DNA from: Trissonchulus latispiculum
Taxonomy: Eukaryota; Nematoda; Enoplea; Enoplida; Ironidae
Direction: 5' to 3'
Assembly: GCA_030248195.1 (NCBI GenBank)
Contig: JASAND010030477.1
Location: 1 to 64,000, forward strand
DNA length: 64,000 nt
Position 1 is the first letter of the stretch. Each line of letters starts with the position of its first letter. The notes under the pieces were generated by a model. That model did not search any database. It worked only from the letters and a program-made list of their open reading frames with translations, and was not told where the DNA came from. Of this stretch, positions 9,755-21,399 are shown one piece after another. A program made the translations under genes and the position numbers.

Positions 9755-10280
9755 GAATTGTTCCAATTTTGAAGGTTCCAGGGTGAGGTTCTTCAGTTAT
9801 GATACCCAAGATGTCAGGAGGTGTAGCTCTACCTCTGTCAAACTCAGGGATAGGGATCCTGACGTTGTCTCCAATGTAAAATGGCTCCCTACCAACTCTT
9901 GACCGTTCTAGCATTCTATTGGCCACAACTTCTTGCCTGTGATCTACACATCTCCTTTTGAATTGACGAGCTGATCCTACCCCACATCGACGACAAATCC
10001 CTTCAGAACCTGGTTGTTTGCAGTTGTCGTGATATTTGCCACCACACGACTTGCACACATCCGATCATCCGGTTACGGCTTCAAGACAAACGCAACAGTT
10101 ATTCTCTCGGTGGTTGATGGGAACAACCACGGATTCATCTGCGCCAGGTGACGGAGGTGTGTCACTCCCCGGCGCTTCTTCCATTTCTACACTTTCCTCT
10201 GGTGAAGCTACATCACTTTCTGTTGAGGACTGGCTTTCAGCATTGTCCAAGATTGCTTCTAAGTCTTCTTCAGTATTCAT
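9755..10280 (-). pseudogene. N-terminal half of KRBA2/Ginger-like ORF with an in-frame stop
   Basis: From Met at 10280 it reads an acidic, Ser-rich leader, then a zinc-finger-like block: CCVCLEAVTG, an in-frame TGA at 10067-10065, then CKSCGGKYHDNCKQ and CRRC. It goes on to FYIGDNVRIPIPEFDRGRA and GTFKIGT, the conserved linker that precedes the Cys-rich tail in KRBA2-like proteins. The two sides of the TGA are in the same frame, so this is a single nonsense change. The ORF is cut at 9755 by the BEL element and resumes at 1611. No integrase core lies upstream before the right TIR, so the copy was already truncated. Confidence 0.75.
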
Positions 10281-10460
10281 TGATTCATAACTTCCACGGG
10301 TAGATTTCGAACTGTTTCTGTGGATCCATCAAACAAGTTTTTCTTAGTTCATTACAAGTAGTTGAGTGCTGGCACCATTATCAGTACATGACTATATGTA
10401 TTAGAGGATCATTTCACATCATCATTTCAAATTATAAACATTGCTTTTAAAATTAAGGCA

Positions 10461-10568
10461 TAACCCGAGATGTGATTTTCCAATTTGCACGGCACTTTGC
10501 ATGCAAACTGCAATTTGCACGATTTTCCCGTGCAAATTGCAATTTGCACGGGAACACAATTTGCACGT

Positions 10569-10571
<3 letters not shown>
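10461..10571. repeat. Right TIR of the 1091-10571 element
   Basis: Inverted partner of 1091-1257, with two CGTGCAAATT palindromes and the same GTTACGTGCAAATTG terminus. Confidence 0.75.
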
Positions 10572-10622
<51 letters not shown>

Positions 10623-10626
10623 TATA
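10572..10626. repeat. (TA)n-(CA)n microsatellite
   Basis: About 20 TA units followed by ACACAC, directly outside the right TIR. The left TIR also abuts TA repeats. Confidence 0.9.
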
Positions 10627-10628
10627 TA

Positions 10629-11140
10629 TCAGTGGCGCACCCAGACTTTTCTGACAGGGGGGCGGCACCAATGTTGAAATTTATTGTAAACTTTATTTAT
10701 ATAATTCTATTTATGTTTTACATGCTTTGAGAACATGGCCGGCTTTACATACGGGCGTCTCCAGTAGATGTCCGAGCCGATTGACGATCGTCAGGTGGTT
10801 GGAAGCAGTCACAACAAGCATGTAGTATATATAGTTGGTTTCATCGACTCAAGTACGTAGTTAAGTCCAAGTATCATCATGCTTAGAAATGTGGAAGCAG
10901 GGAGTCTGGGGGGCGCAGCCCCCCAGAAGTTGAGAATTTTTTGCATTCTACACATGAAAGCAATTTTTCTGTCCACTTTTTGTTGTTTCAGAGGATCATA
11001 GTTGTCTTCTGGCTGGCGCCCTTGGTTAACTAGATACGCAAGGCAACTCAAACCGACAAAACTCAAACTAGGCAACGCAATGTGGATATGATACAAATAG
11101 AAAGAAACGGGGGTCTGGGGGCGGTAGCCCCCAGCTAAAT
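10629..11140. repeat. Fragments of the hairpin-bearing hAT-like repeat family
   Basis: It starts CAGTGGCGCACCCAGACTTTT, close to the terminus of the elements at 17244, 17981 and 53916. At 10908-10926 it has the hairpin CTGGGGGGCGCAGCCCCCCAG followed by AAGTTGA, shared with those elements; a second hairpin lies at 11108-11132. No right terminus is visible, so borders are open. Confidence 0.5.
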
Positions 11141-11244
11141 GCTAGAGCTCTTTTTAAAAAGTTCAGCGGTTAGCAAATTTTTAAAGCCATTTTGTGGTTA
11201 GCGAAAGCAAAATTTGTCTGAGGATGTGTATATGTATATATATA

Positions 11245-11629
11245 CAGGGTATTTTTGCCCCCCCCCCGAAATTGACCTTCCCCCCCCGAAAATGCCTCCC
11301 CCCCGAAATCGCCCCCTCCCGGGATTTTTGCTTCCCCCCCCCCGGGATTTTTTGGGTGCCCAAATGTTTGCTAAAATAGGCAATTTTTCAAAAATTTTTC
11401 GGCTTCGCCGAAGATTTTTTCGTAAAAATAGCTATTTTTAGCTTAAATCCTGGCATTTTTGAGAACTTTTAGCGTTTCACCATGCAAAATACGCCAAAAA
11501 ATACCATTTTTGGACTCATTTATGCAAAAAAATCTTCCCCCCCCCCCCCGAAAATTTCTTTCCCCCCGAAAATGCCCGGGGGGGGGCCCCGGGAAGCCCC
11601 CCCCCCAAAAATCCCTAAAAAATACCCTG
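11245..11629. mobile_element. CAGGGTATTTTT TIR element
   Basis: Ends CAGGGTATTTTT and AAAAAATACCCTG. Inside are C-runs followed by GAAA (CCCCCCGAAATTGACC) and a core with GGCTTCGCCGAAG and TAGCTTAAATCCTGGCATT, shared with copies at 39411 and 49101 and with an old copy at 19380-19720. The flanks TATATA and TACATA give a near 6-bp duplication. It is non-coding. Confidence 0.7.
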
Positions 11630-13289
11630 TACATATATATTCCGAGGACATCATTAGCTCAGCCAGCCAACGAAACAGATCCTCAGAGACAGAACAATGA
11701 TTTTATTGATGTTTTCATGCTTGCTTTTTCGCTCCAGCTACAGCAGCTCATTTTATGACGCCAGGTTTCAACAACAAACTTTGTCCGGACTAGTAATCAC
11801 ATAGCCGACCCAACTGGTACCTGTGAGCATCAAGATTAATAAAATATTCTATTTTTAAGCAATAGAATAGGCACAAATTAACGACGGAAACGGTTTCTAA
11901 CAATTTTGCTTGTTGTGCCAAACCAATAAGCCTCCATTCTCACCATATATTCACGAATTCTTCGGGTTTTAGCTTGAGGGTTCTGCACTGTAGCATTGTT
12001 GCTGGCATCTTTCGGGAAGCTAAAGTAGCTCTTCTATATGAAATAAACCGTAGTACGTTCGTTTAAATGCAATAAAAAGCCTGTAAAATATTGATAATGC
12101 ACTGAGCACTCAGGCACAATAGTCTAATGTTTCGGACCGGAAAACAAAGGAACAGACGTTCAGAAGGGTAAAATTTGTACGTATTCGTGAAATTGTCTTC
12201 CCCATGGGCTAATAAAGATGAGGAGACACAAAAACTAAACTAGAAACTTATTTAGATGATGTAATGTGATAGAAACTACGAAATCTTCGTTGGAATTTTT
12301 ATGTCAAGACCAGCCATGTTCTTCATGAAGGTCATTACGGTATGCCAAATGTCCTTCGATAGGGACAAATTTTGCTAATTAATTACTAATAAACTAAGCT
12401 AGTTAGAATCAAACGAAAGGTAAATTATTTCTTTGTGGCCCAATCTCTTTCAAAAACAAGTGAAGGAATTTTGCTGCACGGCCTAGATCAGTGGTGGGTC
12501 ATAAAGGGTTAAGCCTATCTCCCCCGGCGGTTGCATTTTCCGAATTAATCGCAGGCAAATTAAAGTCAAATAAAAGAACACAGTCATACGGGATAGAACA
12601 TAGATTGGTTATTTCATCCAGCATTTCTGTGCTTTTCTTTACTCTTTGCACATTCTGCTCATCATTTGATAACATTGATCTATATCATAGGGGTCGCGGC
12701 AGCGACCCCTATAATAAGTGTCAAAAGTCCCTGGAGACACCGTAAAATAAGCTGCGCAGAGGCTGCGCAAAATCCTGCGCAGATTTCATGCGCAAATTGT
12801 AGAGCACATCGAGTTTAGTATGTCTGTGAAGTTTCAGCCCCGTATCACTTACCGTTAAAAAGTTGCGTCCCGGACCGGTTATGGCGGCGATGTTTTTTTT
12901 TCCGGTTTCTCCTATTTGATGGTTGTATTGTACATAATGTTCGCCGCTTTCACGTGATCTGCAGCGGTGGGCCAACCTAAAGGGCTATGGGGTCTAGTAG
13001 TACCCTCTAAAGAATTTAAGAATCACAACTTTTTCTGCGCCGCAGCTGCGCCACAGCGCCGCAGTGGCGCCGCAAAGTCGGCTCATAGCGAAAAGTGACC
13101 ATTTTTGTGGTCGTCGCTCAGGTCGAACGTTACGAGCTGGAGCTGATTTCTTTTTATATTCAGAAGCTACATATAGTGAACTAACTAACGGTCCAGGTTG
13201 CGTTTCTCTATCACTTCCCTAGCGACCACTGTGGCCCGTCAAAGATGGCGAAAATTCGAAAAATGAAAAATCGAAATTTCTCGCTATCT
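11630..13289. other. No gene recognised; a few palindromes
   Basis: I see no supported ORF or repeat except a perfect 11-bp-arm palindrome (ATAGGGGTCGC/GCGACCCCTAT, 12687-12712) and a GC-rich stretch of CTGCGCC/GGCGCCG palindromes near 13035-13075. A related GGGACGCGGGAGCGACC palindrome occurs at 48765-48800. Confidence 0.4.
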
Positions 13290-13745
13290 ATTTAACTTTG
13301 AACGCTCAAATCTTCCATACAATGGTTTTCTGGCACGGAGAATCGATTCCCGCAGTCAGTTTTACAGTCAGACCCACCCATCTTGCTGGGCTGGTTCCAC
13401 TTTGCCGTCGGGAGGGTCAAGTCGGAAACAGCTTCCTGGAGGTCCATAGTAGGCTTTATCTGGCCTCTCAAAACTTTGTCTATAGGGGTTTTCTGGTGCG
13501 CCCAGCTCATTCCCGGTGTCCTTTTTGCCGTAGGACTCATCCATCTTGCTGTGCTGGTTCCACTTTGCCGTCTGGAGGGTCAAGTCGGAAACCGCTTCCT
13601 GGAGGTCCATAGTAGGCTCTACCTGGCCTCTCAAAACTTTGTCTATAGGGGTTTTCTGGTGTGCCCAGCTCATTCCCGGTATCCGTTTTGCCGTCCGACG
13701 TACCTATTTTGCTGGGCTGGTTCCACTTTGCCGTTTGAAGGGTCA
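13290..13745. repeat. 163-bp tandem repeat, about 2.8 copies
   Basis: GCTGGGCTGGTTCCACTTTG recurs at 13385, 13548 and 13711, an exact spacing of 163 bp. Each unit contains CAAGTCGGAAAC, GGAGGTCCATAGTAGG and GGTTTTCTGG. The ORFs on both strands follow the repeat and have no known domain. Confidence 0.9.
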
Positions 13746-13776
13746 GTCGGGTGGGGGGTCAAGTGGTCGAAAATAA

Positions 13777-14145
13777 AATTTTTTCAAAAGTGGTCAAATT
13801 TGGTACCAAATGAAAGCCCTAAGCGAGCTGAGCAACTTTTGTCATAGAACTGCATGCTCAAAGTGGCTGTAGAGTGCTGTGGTGGGGTGGGGTGGGGACT
13901 TAGGCGATTTTCGGTCAAAAATGAAAGTTTTCAAAAGTGGTCAAATTTGGTACCAAACGAAAGCCATAAGCGAGCTGAGCAACTTTTGTCATAGAACTGC
14001 ATGATCAAAGTGGCTGTAGAGTGCTGTGGTGGGGTGGGGTGGGGACTTAGGCGATTTTCGGTCAAAAATGAAAGTTTTCAAAAGTGGTCAAATTTGGTAT
14101 CAAATGAAAGCCCTAAGTGAGCTGAGCAACTTTTGACATGGAACC
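13777..14145. repeat. 147-bp tandem repeat, about 2.5 copies
   Basis: CAAAAGTGGTCAAATTTGGTA recurs at 13785, 13932 and 14079, a spacing of exactly 147 bp. Units include GAGCTGAGCAACTTTTG and GGTGGGGTGGGGTGGGG. It begins right after the 163-bp array but shares no sequence with it. Confidence 0.92.
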
Positions 14146-14224
14146 ATCCACCAATATTTGCTGTGCCAAATAACGTCACGTGCCCATGAAACTTTTGTCT
14201 TTACTTCTTCAACCGGAATGTAAA

Positions 14225-14278
14225 GGATATATATACCTATTTATATTTATTATATATTTATATATATATTTATATATT

Positions 14279-14310
<32 letters not shown>

Positions 14311-14520
14311 TATATCTATATATATGATACAGCCAGCACACACATATTATCCTCTTTTGTGCGGAGCATTTTTGTTACTTGTATACTTATATATACGTAT
14401 ATATATACTATATATATATATATATAGACGTGATCATTTGCATTTGCACATGGCCCATGTACGTATGTATATATATAGAAGTGTGCGTGACGTGATTACG
14501 TCAGTAGAATAAAGTATATA
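14225..14520. repeat. TA-rich low-complexity stretch
   Basis: Blocks of TATATA and TATTTA interrupted by a segment with GGAGCATTTTTGTTACTTG, a terminal motif of a dispersed family also near 22190, 30010, 34660 and 35540. Confidence 0.8.
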
Positions 14521-15696
14521 TATAGAGGAAGGAAGCAATGAAATGTAATGTTGTTGAATGTTGGCTGTCTGTTTCCGTTCCAGTCCCGTGTTGGGAATCC
14601 TAAATTTTCATTTAGGTTTGAAATGAGGCGACAGTGCAACCTGCAGTCTCTTATACTGAGTAGGACTTTATGGCTTTAGGATTAAGAAATTAATACTGTC
14701 CCTGGAGAATACAAACCTTTAGCTTTAGTCCATGGCTGTTCACTACTTTCAGTAAGGACGCAGTTACACAAAAATTGTCTCTTAAAGCTTCTCTCTTTCC
14801 CTCCCCCTTTTCTTTCATGACATGTGGATTCTGATAACTGAACTGATCTAATATCCATGCATGTTCTGTCATTTTTAGAGGAGGTGGTATGCCCCCACTT
14901 TTGGAAAGCCCCCCAACCTTTTGAAGTCCCCTCCCTTCGCTTTTCGGCATGCCCCACCCACTTTCTTGGCTATCGCGCAATAGCAGGCGCGTAGCCAGGG
15001 GGGCATGCCCCCCCGAAATTGGGTTGCCCCCTGGAAATATCTACCATAGGAAATATTTATGACGCAGATAGCAGCTGTGACTGCGTAGAGGCTGGAAATT
15101 GATGAGAATTAAAACAATTTAGAACCAAAATCCAAAATTTTTCGCGCCATCTTAGTTAGTATATATAATGTAGTAAAGTATGGTACAACCTATTTACCAT
15201 ATTTTGCTCAAAAAATGCGTAAGCTCACACTTTTTTCTGAAAAATAGCAGAAACTTTTTGGCTACCGTATAACGTTATAGAAGTTAGCATTTGTTCATCT
15301 ATTTACTTCCCTTCAGATAAATTTCTGAATATTCTTTCTGTTATTTAAATCAAACTATATATGTACTTTTGATTATGCTGCATTACCTTTACCTTACCTT
15401 ACCTAACAGGAGGGCTGACATTTTTTCAGGGTTTTAAAAGTGGGGAGGCGTCACCCCCCCAGGGAGGGGGAAGTATGGGGGCTCATTTTAAGCTTACAAC
15501 AGCGATGTTTGGGCCAGTATAAAAGCGGAAGCGGACACGGGGCATAAAAAGTGGGCGTCACATTTTTTGTATAATCCGCGTACGGCGACGAAAAGTGTAA
15601 TTTGCGGACGCGAGGTTTACAATGCAGACGCGCACTTGAGGTATTATGAGGTAATAGGTATATATAGTTTGTCTCTCTAGTCCCTGTCGTTATGGA
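14521..15696. other. No gene; one TIR-family left end
   Basis: At 14985 CAGGCGCGTAGCCAGGGGGG matches the terminus of the hAT-like family (compare 17624-17644), but I find no inverted partner. The remainder has poly-G/C runs and nothing coding. Confidence 0.4.
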
Positions 15697-16665
15697 GAAA
15701 TTAAAGTTTTCCGTGTCGGGAAAAACCTAATGCTGGAGAAAACCCATCGGCGGGGAAAAACCCACCCGATTTTTTGCTGGAAGCGTGCCAGAACAATTTT
15801 GACGGTGCCATTCGAAAGAGCGGGTTGTTCTTAGTAGGCCTACATCGAAAAATACCAACATTTTTGAAAACTTTCAGAAAAAATTGAATTTAAAAAAATT
15901 TTGTATGTTTAACACGTAAAGATTTTGGAAATTTTTAAAAATTGTATATATATATATATATATATATTCGGCAGTTTAAGCATCCTCTAGCGTAGAAGAC
16001 GTGTTTTTCTTGTATTTAGAGCCAAACTAGACCCATTTTACAGCAAAAATAAGCATTTTTGGTCAAAATTAAAATTTTGGGTTGAAATGGCGCTATGTCC
16101 GATTTCGACCCCCTGGAGCACCCTGAACAGAACGAACCCATGTAAAACCTATACTAGTTTAATCTATAGGCTCTATTAAACAAACGTATGTATTGGTTTG
16201 ATCTTTCCTGCTAATGGTTAGAAAAATATTCAATTGTGAACAGTGGGTTTTTTCCGCTGATGGGTTTTTTCCCGCCAACTCTAGGTCACGCCCAGGTCGC
16301 ACCGGAGGGGTCATAGCAATGTGGCTTGGCATATATCATCAAGAAACCCAACAGATGCCCTTACGCATACATACAATCCGCTTTGATCTAGGTCTTTCCA
16401 GCAGTTCAGGGTGGCCTGGCAACGTTTGCCAAATTTCGGCACTTGGACGGACCAAAATTTTCGAAAATTCCAAAATTCCAAAAAATTTGCAGGGAAGCAG
16501 CGGGAGCGACAATAGTACAGCCGCTAGGGTTATTTTCGACGCTCTCAAGATAGGCTATTAACATCCTAGCTATTAAAATCCTATATAGCTCATACCGGTA
16601 AGCCCACACTGGAGGTGAGTTTTTCCCGCATTGGCGAGTGGGGTTTTCCCTCTTGTCTATACTGC
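15697..16665. repeat. GGGAAAAACCCA inverted-repeat region
   Basis: CGGGAAAAACC, GGAGAAAACCCATC and GGGGAAAAACCCACCC on the left are matched inverted by GTGGGTTTTTTCCGC and GATGGGTTTTTTCCCGCC near 16245-16278, with further pieces at 16610-16655. Relative of the element at 26550-27646. Borders are uncertain. Confidence 0.45.
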
Positions 16666-16674
16666 TTGCATCAT

Positions 16675-16678
<4 letters not shown>

Positions 16679-16724
<46 letters not shown>
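16679..16724. repeat. (TA)n microsatellite
   Basis: About 23 TA units; no other signal. The following 500 bases (16725-17243) hold nothing I recognise. Confidence 0.9.
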
Positions 16725-16728
<4 letters not shown>

Positions 16729-17243
16729 CACAGGTTTCATAAATGCCTCTCACATGATGAAGCACGACTTATACAACTTTCTCCCAAAAACTTTTGAACG
16801 ACGTCATAAAATAGCGGATCTCTTGAACTTTATGACCACAAGATGTTACCATGGTCTTCTAATGGATACCTTGTCATGACCTCTGGGTGATTTATTTTGC
16901 GAACGTTTTCGCAAAAATCATCCTCAACTTTTTGTACAAAGGTGCGGGGCGGCAGCTACAGCAAAACTAACGAAAAAATCCGAGCTCTGCGACCCCGGAA
17001 ACCTATATGTCACATGTTTTTAGGTATCTCAGACCCGTCTGACCCAGTGACCAGCTGTTGGTCATGGTCCCCGACCCACTGGACCCAAGAGGACGATGTG
17101 GGCTAAAGCTACATTAAACTTAATGCCAAATTTGTATTGTACGCCCCAAAAACCTGTATAGGCAAGGTTTTAGGCTTCCTGGGCCTTGAAATAAAATTGT
17201 TGACCAGTCACGTGACCCTGGCCAAGGTCATGTGACCCTAGGC

Positions 17244-17644
17244 CACTAGCATAGCCAGAAAAAATTTTCGGGGGGGGGAATGCCAAAATTAGGCGGGAGG
17301 TCTGGGGGGTGGAGCCCCCCAGAAGTTGAAAAATTTTTCAAATTTGTAACGTCTCAGGAATTTTTTCAAAGAATTCTTTGAATTAAAGAAGCGAAATTAG
17401 GCTCAATACGTTTTCATGCACCATGCACGCAAATGATGCATAAACTGGGCGAACCACATCCAACAGGGTATTTAGCACTCGTTTTTGGCGTTCAAAACCC
17501 ATATTATGATGGTAAATTTAAGTAAATACGCGCCGGAGGCGCGAAAATTTTTTTGCAAAATTGGCGTTTTACACATGGCAGGAAAAATTCCTCGGGGGCA
17601 ACACAATTTCGGGGGGGGGGGATCCCCCCCTGGCTACGCGCCTG
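17244..17644. mobile_element. hAT-like MITE, 8-bp target duplication CCCTAGGC
   Basis: CCCTAGGC occurs at 17236-17243 and 17645-17652. The right terminus reads CTGGCTACGCGCCTG and the left CACTAGCATAGCCAG, imperfectly inverted. Inside is the family hairpin GTCTGGGGGGTGGAGCCCCC followed by AGAAGTTGA. No coding region; 401 bp. Confidence 0.85.
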
Positions 17645-17705
17645 CCCTAGGCCAAGTCACGTGACCAGTTCAGATGCAAAATTACTACGACAAATTGTTT
17701 GCACT

Positions 17706-17860
17706 GGTGCTTACCAGGGTATTTTTACCCCCCCCCCCGAAATTGACCTCCCCCCCGAAAATGCCTTCCCCCCGAAATCGCCCCCCTCCCATGATTTTTG
17801 CTTCCCTCCCGGGATTTTTGGGTGCCCAAGTTTTTGCCAAAAATAGGTAAATTTTCAAAA
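17706..17860. repeat. Truncated CAGGGTATTTTT element
   Basis: It begins CAGGGTATTTTTACCC with the C-run/GAAA interior as in 11245-11629 and ends in unrelated sequence near 17860, so only the left part is present. Confidence 0.6.
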
Positions 17861-17980
17861 CTTTTTCGATTATTATTATTTATTATTTCGATCAGACTTC
17901 GTTTCCGAAAATGGCAGCAAACATTTTATTTTTGATTTTTTATTAACCTTGCTATGTTCTGCACAAATATACTCAGGGAC

Positions 17981-18375
17981 CACATTCCGGGATCCAGGAT
18001 TTGGTAACGGTGGTGGCGGTAAAATTATTTCGCCCCTCCCCCCCAGAAGTTGAAGAAATGTTTTGTTTTTGCAATGAAATCGGTCTTCCGAGCTTTAATT
18101 ATTTTCATATTGAAGAAGTGTGAAATTTTTTAATACTACACATTTTTAACGAAAAATGGTAATTTTCTTCGAAACATCGGATGCATTCCAAGCTCTTTCT
18201 TTATAAATGCAATAAATTAAAAACTAAAACCACCATTAAAAATTAAAACATTTTCGCCGACGGCGCAAACGTTTTTGGTTTTCTGCCCTTTTCCCGTGTT
18301 TTCTTTTTCCTACCTTCGAATCGCCGTCCCTTCCCGAAAAACTGTCCCCCCCGCCCCCCCCTGGATCCGCCCCTG
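17981..18375. mobile_element. hAT-like MITE, near-perfect 8-bp target duplication
   Basis: The flanks are TCAGGGAC (17973-17980) and CCAGGGAC (18376-18383), 7 of 8 identical. The left end has GGGATCCAGGATTTGG and the right end CCCCCTGGATCCGCCCCTG. Same family as 17244 and 53916; 395 bp, non-coding. Confidence 0.78.
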
Positions 18376-18383
18376 CCAGGGAC

Positions 18384-20272
18384 GCTTGTTTGTTGCTCCG
18401 ATAGCTCCGATCTTCTAGCTAGTGGTCGTTTGCCAAAGTTGGAGAAAGTAGGTAAAACCCTAGTTGCACAGATGTTTCAGCTTATTTCTCCATTGACACG
18501 AAGAGCGATTTCAGAATAATTAAAAAAACGTCCCCAGCTATATATTTGATAGAGGTATCGAATGATATAAACGATATCTCGCGAAAAAATTAACTTGCGT
18601 ATGCAAACAATCTTGAAAATTATATATACTTTTTCTAAAATGTGTTAAAAAAATTTTAGAAAAAGAACATTAGTTTCATGGTATCCATTAAAAAAGGAAA
18701 ATGTCAAGCTGCATTTTGATATATAAATACTTCTTAGCTCCACGTAATGAATGAGCAATAATGGTTCAAAGTTGATGTGACCAAAGGGAATCACCACCTT
18801 TAGTTACGTGCAGGTGTGCATCTGCCTTAGTATAGCCCACTATGTATATTATTTTGTGAAAGCAACTTATGAATACCAAGGAATTACCTAACATACGACA
18901 ATATGAAACTCTTGCAGAACAGGCTTGTGCATAAATTGTTGCAACTGTTTTACTTAATTTACTACCTCACGACGCTAATGCATTTTATAGCCTGGCTTCC
19001 GTGTCTGTGTACAGCCTGCCTGTGAGAACTCATCTGCATTTCTTACATACGGCGAAGGAACATTTTTAGTTCTACTAAAATATATTTTAATATTTAAATA
19101 ATAAATAAATTAAATTAAAATAAATAAATTAAATTAAAATTAAAATTAAATAATAATATTAATAATTAAATTAAATAATAATTAATTAAATTAAATAAAA
19201 ATTAAATAAATTTAGATATAATTTAATACTAAAATATATATTTAATCTACTTCTAAAATATACGATATATATTTTATGTTTTAGCTTTGAAAAATATTAG
19301 TGGATCGGGGACGTCGGGTGACCTCAAACATGGACAGAAGGTGAATTATTAGCTGGCATAATTGGATTAATTTATTTCGCAGTTTGGGCATTTGGCTGGA
19401 GGAAGATCCCTCTCAACCGACCTGCCTCCCCCGAGATCGCCTGTCCCCGGGTTCTTTTGCTCACCCCGAGATTTTTGGTGCCTAAATTTTCGCCAAAATA
19501 GGCCAATTTTAAAAAATTTTCCAACTTATTTCCAATTTATTTCTAAAACTAAAATGTAGCCTAAATCCAGGTATTTTTAAAACTCTTTACTTCTTTCGAA
19601 ATAAAAAATAAAACTAATTTTTGGCTCTTTTTGCAAAACATCTGCTCCCCGGCCCCTTCCGTCCAAAACAAATCTCTGAAAAATATCCTGTGCCGCAGAC
19701 ATATATATATCAACAGAATTTTTTGCTGCAACGTTATGTAAGCTTCTAGAAGCTCGAACTAGAAATTTCTGAAATATATATTATGTATAAAATAAATGTA
19801 TGTAAATAAATGTATAAATGTATAAATATATGTTTAAAAATAAAATATAAAATATATATATTTCTGAAAATTTTATTTCTGAAATTAAAATATACACACC
19901 TGAAAATAATTTACCGAACCAGTTTTTCTAAACCGAAATTTCTCATTATTTCCTCTTGAAAATGATAATATAAAAGAAAAATGAAAAATAGAGAAAATTA
20001 TTGGGGACTAGTAACAGTAACTGAAAGTGTCTGAAAGTAACTGAAATTGCTCCTGGCTTTTAATTTCGCAAAAATCAAAACACTTTCCTTGGGAGGAGCT
20101 CCTGCCCCAGGCTTTCGCTACATAATATGGGTGTAAAGGCGTTTGTGCGTCTGGAGACCGTGTTGGCCTGGTGCCAGCTAAATAGAGGTCCGGGAGGAGT
20201 AAAAAGGTTTCCATCGTAAAGTACTCGAGTAGTATCACCATACTTTTGGTTCGAATTCAAATTTTTTACTGG
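18384..20272. other. AT-rich non-coding stretch
   Basis: A run of AAATTA-like words fills 19080-19260. Bases 19380-19720 are a decayed copy of the C-run/GAAA family (ATAGGCCAATTTT, TAGCCTAAATCCAGG). No gene seen. Confidence 0.45.
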
Positions 20273-20281
20273 GCTCGCTTA

Positions 20282-21128
20282 TAGGGTTGGTTTTTTCCGG
20301 AAAAAAAAGATTGCCGGAAAAAACCTTTTTCCGGTTTTTTTCCATTTTTTCCATTTTTTTCCTTTTTTTCCGGTCACTCCAAAATTACACAATGTGCTAA
20401 AAGTTGCGTTATTTCATGTTTTTGCATGCACAGAAGCAGTTTTCACGATATTTAGTAGCCCCACAGGGGTAATGCAATAGCAGAAGCGCTTAGAAAGGCT
20501 CCAGTATTGATTATAGGGATCAAATATTTTCAGCGGGTGACGCTGTAAAGCAAAGGACAGGTGGCTTCTGTATACCTTGGCGGTTATACTAGACCTAGTT
20601 TGTGGTTTTCGCAGGTACCGCGCTTCGTAAAGTAAACAATTCCAGATATTTTAGCAGTTTTGGTTCAACAGTCCACTGTTAGGTATGGAAGTATTAACTC
20701 TACCTGAGTTATGCAATCATTTTCACATTCCAAAGGAAAAATGTCAAATCCCAAAATTAGCTCAAATTCATGAATATCGTATTGTTACCTCGTTAAACAC
20801 TATTTTTGATAGTTTCTTAATGTTCTGAGGTCATAAATTAGCTTTCAGAACATGTCCCGAATATTTTTTCCATTTTTTTCCGATGCGCCAAAAAAACCCA
20901 AATGCAATTTCGTCAGATTTAACATACCCCCACCTACTATGACCCACGGAAAAGGTTGTAAATAGTGTGAAATTGCTGGAAAAGCTCAGAAAACATCATA
21001 TTTCATTGTAAAAATCGTCAAAATAACGTTAGGAATATTTTTCCATTTTTTTCCACCCCATCGGAAAAAAATGGAAAAAAACGGAAAAAACCTTTTTTTC
21101 CAGTCCTTTTTTTCCGCGCCCATCCCTA
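20282..21128. mobile_element. TIR element with TTTTTTCC/CCGG arrays
   Basis: Ends TAGGGTTGG and CCATCCCTA, with GCTCGCT(T)A on the left (20273-20281) and GCTCGCTA on the right (21129-21136). Just inside each end are repeated TTTTTTCC words and CCGGAAAAAA. A second, independent copy lies at 49834-52163 with its own duplication. Shared core words include GAAGCAGTTTTCACG and TTCAGAACATGTCCCG. No transposase. Confidence 0.85.
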
Positions 21129-21399
21129 GCTCGCTATAGTTACCGTGTCTGTGGTTATTTTTCCCGGTAACGCTTTTTGTAAGTATATACATTTTACGGT
21201 TAAGTGTTGGAACGATGTAGGCATTTTGGACCAATACTACTATCATACATGTATGTTAGCAGACAGTATCCCCCGTGTTTTGTTGCCTGTTTGAGTGAAA
21301 AGTTTCCAAGTCCCACTTTCACTAGACATGACCTAAAAAGTCAATGATGTTTTTCTGCCTTTTAGCGGTGAACAAATGCAGTAAATCGGGGTTGCTGAA

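Larger units (their letters stand above)
1091..10571. mobile_element. TIR DNA transposon carrying a KRBA2/Ginger-like ORF, split by a BEL insertion
   Basis: The left terminus (1091-1257) and the right terminus (10461-10571) are inverted copies starting GTTACGTGCAAATTG. Both continue to an ATCTC(A/G)GGTT block. Each contains arrays of the palindrome CGTGCAAATT-N2-AATTTGCACG. The left arm has about 60 bp more, from additional palindrome units. Both ends lie in TA dinucleotide runs, which suggests a TA-rich target and hides any target duplication. Inside are the two halves of a minus-strand ORF and the BEL retrotransposon. Only about 180 bp lies between the ORF start and the right TIR, so no integrase catalytic domain is present and the copy looks internally deleted. 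Assignment to Ginger rests on the ORF, not on the TIR. Confidence 0.75.

Noticed and set aside
10036..10290. Plus-strand 84-residue ORF
   Set aside because: Antisense to the Cys-rich KRBA2/Ginger-like reading, which has recognisable motifs on the minus strand.
13298..13847. ORFs of 76-154 residues in the 163-bp repeat
   Set aside because: Open only because the 163-bp unit happens to lack stops; present in several frames and on both strands.
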